Source: CALLCD01 sp039817885
GTDB taxonomy: Bacteria > Pseudomonadota > Alphaproteobacteria > Caulobacterales > Hyphomonadaceae
NCBI GenBank assembly: GCA_039817885.1
Contig: JBCBUY010000041.1
Span: 1 to 24,893 of the forward strand
Length of the DNA: 24,893 nucleotides
Direction: 5' to 3'
Below are positions 24,078-24,893 of the stretch, one piece after another. Both the position numbers and the translations under genes were made by a program. Every line of letters starts with the position of its first letter. Within the stretch, counting starts at the first letter, position 1. The notes under the pieces were generated by a model. It saw only the letters and a program-made list of their open reading frames with translations, did no database searches and was not told where the DNA came from.

Positions 24078-24893
24078 ATGAAGTGGATTGTTGGAGTAGC
24101 CGGTATCTTGCTCGTGACGTCCGCGGCTTCCTTTTGGTGGTTGATGATGTCCGGCTCGGACGCAGCTGATACCGCTCCAAGATTGTTTCCAATTGATGAG
24201 TGGCGGGAAGAGCTGTCGGGCGACGATCTATCTCTCCGCCCGACCGAAATTCGCTTGATCGAAGTCGGCTCAGATGTTGCGCCGGGTTTTGCCGCCCAGG
24301 CCGGTATGTTCGGGGTCGACTGGAAGACGACGTATGGCGGTTTTCAAATCCGGACGTCCGCTGGGTCGATTTTTGTTGATGGTGGGATCGATGCGGAGAC
24401 GTCTAAGTTGATGACGCGATCGGCAGAGACGGTAACGTTCGATGTTGGTGAATATGAGGAGCTTCTCAATGCTCTTGAGAACGCCGAACATATTCTTCTC
24501 ACCCACGAACACATAGATCATGTGATGGCCATTGCGCGCCACCCGCATCCATCTGAGATCGCGGGTAAGTTGCGTCTCAATGCCCCACAAAAAGCGGCCT
24601 TGGGACGGTTTTCCAAGTCGGGGGTCCTACCGGCAGAGCTTGAAGCGGTCACGCCATTCCTGAACGGTCTGCCGCAATATCTTGCTCCCGGCGTCCTCGT
24701 GATTCCCTCCGCGGGGCATACGCCCGGTACTCAGGTTGTCTTTGTGACCCTACAAGATGGCCGGGAGTATCTTTTGATCGGCGATATTGTCTGGGCCATG
24801 TCGAACATTGCGCAGCTCAAAACGCGTCCCCGCCTCACCCAGCTGGTTGTGTTCGATCCCAATGAAAACCGCGACGCCATTCGATTGCAGGTT
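24078..24893 (+). CDS. Metallo-beta-lactamase-fold hydrolase, membrane-anchored (3' end outside window)
   Basis: 272 codons are visible from ATG 24078, with GGAGG six to seven bases upstream; the frame runs off the right edge. An N-terminal hydrophobic helix (about 4-24) acts as signal or anchor. The MBL metal-binding motif HEHIDH is at 143-148 (HxHxDH), a further His at H214 in SAGHTPGTQ, and an Asp at D236 in GDIVW, so both zinc sites look complete up to the cut. Family members hydrolyse lactones, thioesters, phosphodiesters and more, and the substrate cannot be named. The last metal His expected near the C-terminus is not in the window. The gene is divergent from the peptidase operon. Confidence 0.88.
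   Translation, partial: MKWIVGVAGILLVTSAASFWWLMMSGSDAADTAPRLFPIDEWREELSGDDLSLRPTEIRLIEVGSDVAPGFAAQAGMFGVDWKTTYGGFQIRTSAGSIFVDGGIDAETSKLMTRSAETVTFDVGEYEELLNALENAEHILLTHEHIDHVMAIARHPHPSEIAGKLRLNAPQKAALGRFSKSGVLPAELEAVTPFLNGLPQYLAPGVLVIPSAGHTPGTQVVFVTLQDGREYLLIGDIVWAMSNIAQLKTRPRLTQLVVFDPNENRDAIRLQV

Overview
The window looks like a chromosomal segment of an alphaproteobacterium of the Caulobacterales, most likely a Hyphomonadaceae-type stalked or budding bacterium. Four things point there: a SpmX-like polarity protein (lysozyme-like domain, proline/acid-rich linker, two C-terminal membrane segments), a tRNA-His of the divergent alphaproteobacterial type (A73, G1.U72), a large TonB-dependent receptor, and a metZ-apaG pair. 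There is no sign of phage, insertion sequences, CRISPR or recent transfer. Gene density is very high, with many 4-base stop/start overlaps.

Left part (1-7641). The window opens inside an MgtE-type magnesium transporter gene. spmX follows, behind a very good sigma-54 (-24/-12) promoter match, and then an isovaleryl-CoA dehydrogenase gene. Reading leftwards are a stand-alone sulfotransferase and the coupled pair metZ-apaG (sulfur assimilation into homocysteine; ApaG). metZ is divergent from a two-domain dCTP deaminase gene. A tRNA-His(GTG) gene and a clear intrinsic terminator for the next gene close this part.

Middle (7642-17758), all on the minus strand. A TonB-dependent receptor gene with a long leader lies downstream of a seven-gene run read in the order DUF4129, DUF4350, MoxR AAA+ ATPase, DUF58, SpoIIM-like, RDD, SMP-30. 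The first six genes overlap their neighbours by 4 to 14 bases, so they are almost certainly one translationally coupled operon. It appears to encode a membrane-associated MoxR/vWA-type chaperone or assembly system of unknown substrate. This is the most promising poorly characterised system in the window.

Right part (17759-24893). A free methionine-R-sulfoxide reductase gene converges on, and overlaps by 42 bases, a membrane-anchored type B carboxylesterase gene. A second compact minus-strand operon follows: dipeptidyl peptidase IV lipoprotein, a NUDIX hydrolase and two tandem DUF1330 proteins. The window ends inside a membrane-anchored metallo-beta-lactamase-fold hydrolase gene, divergent from the peptidase.
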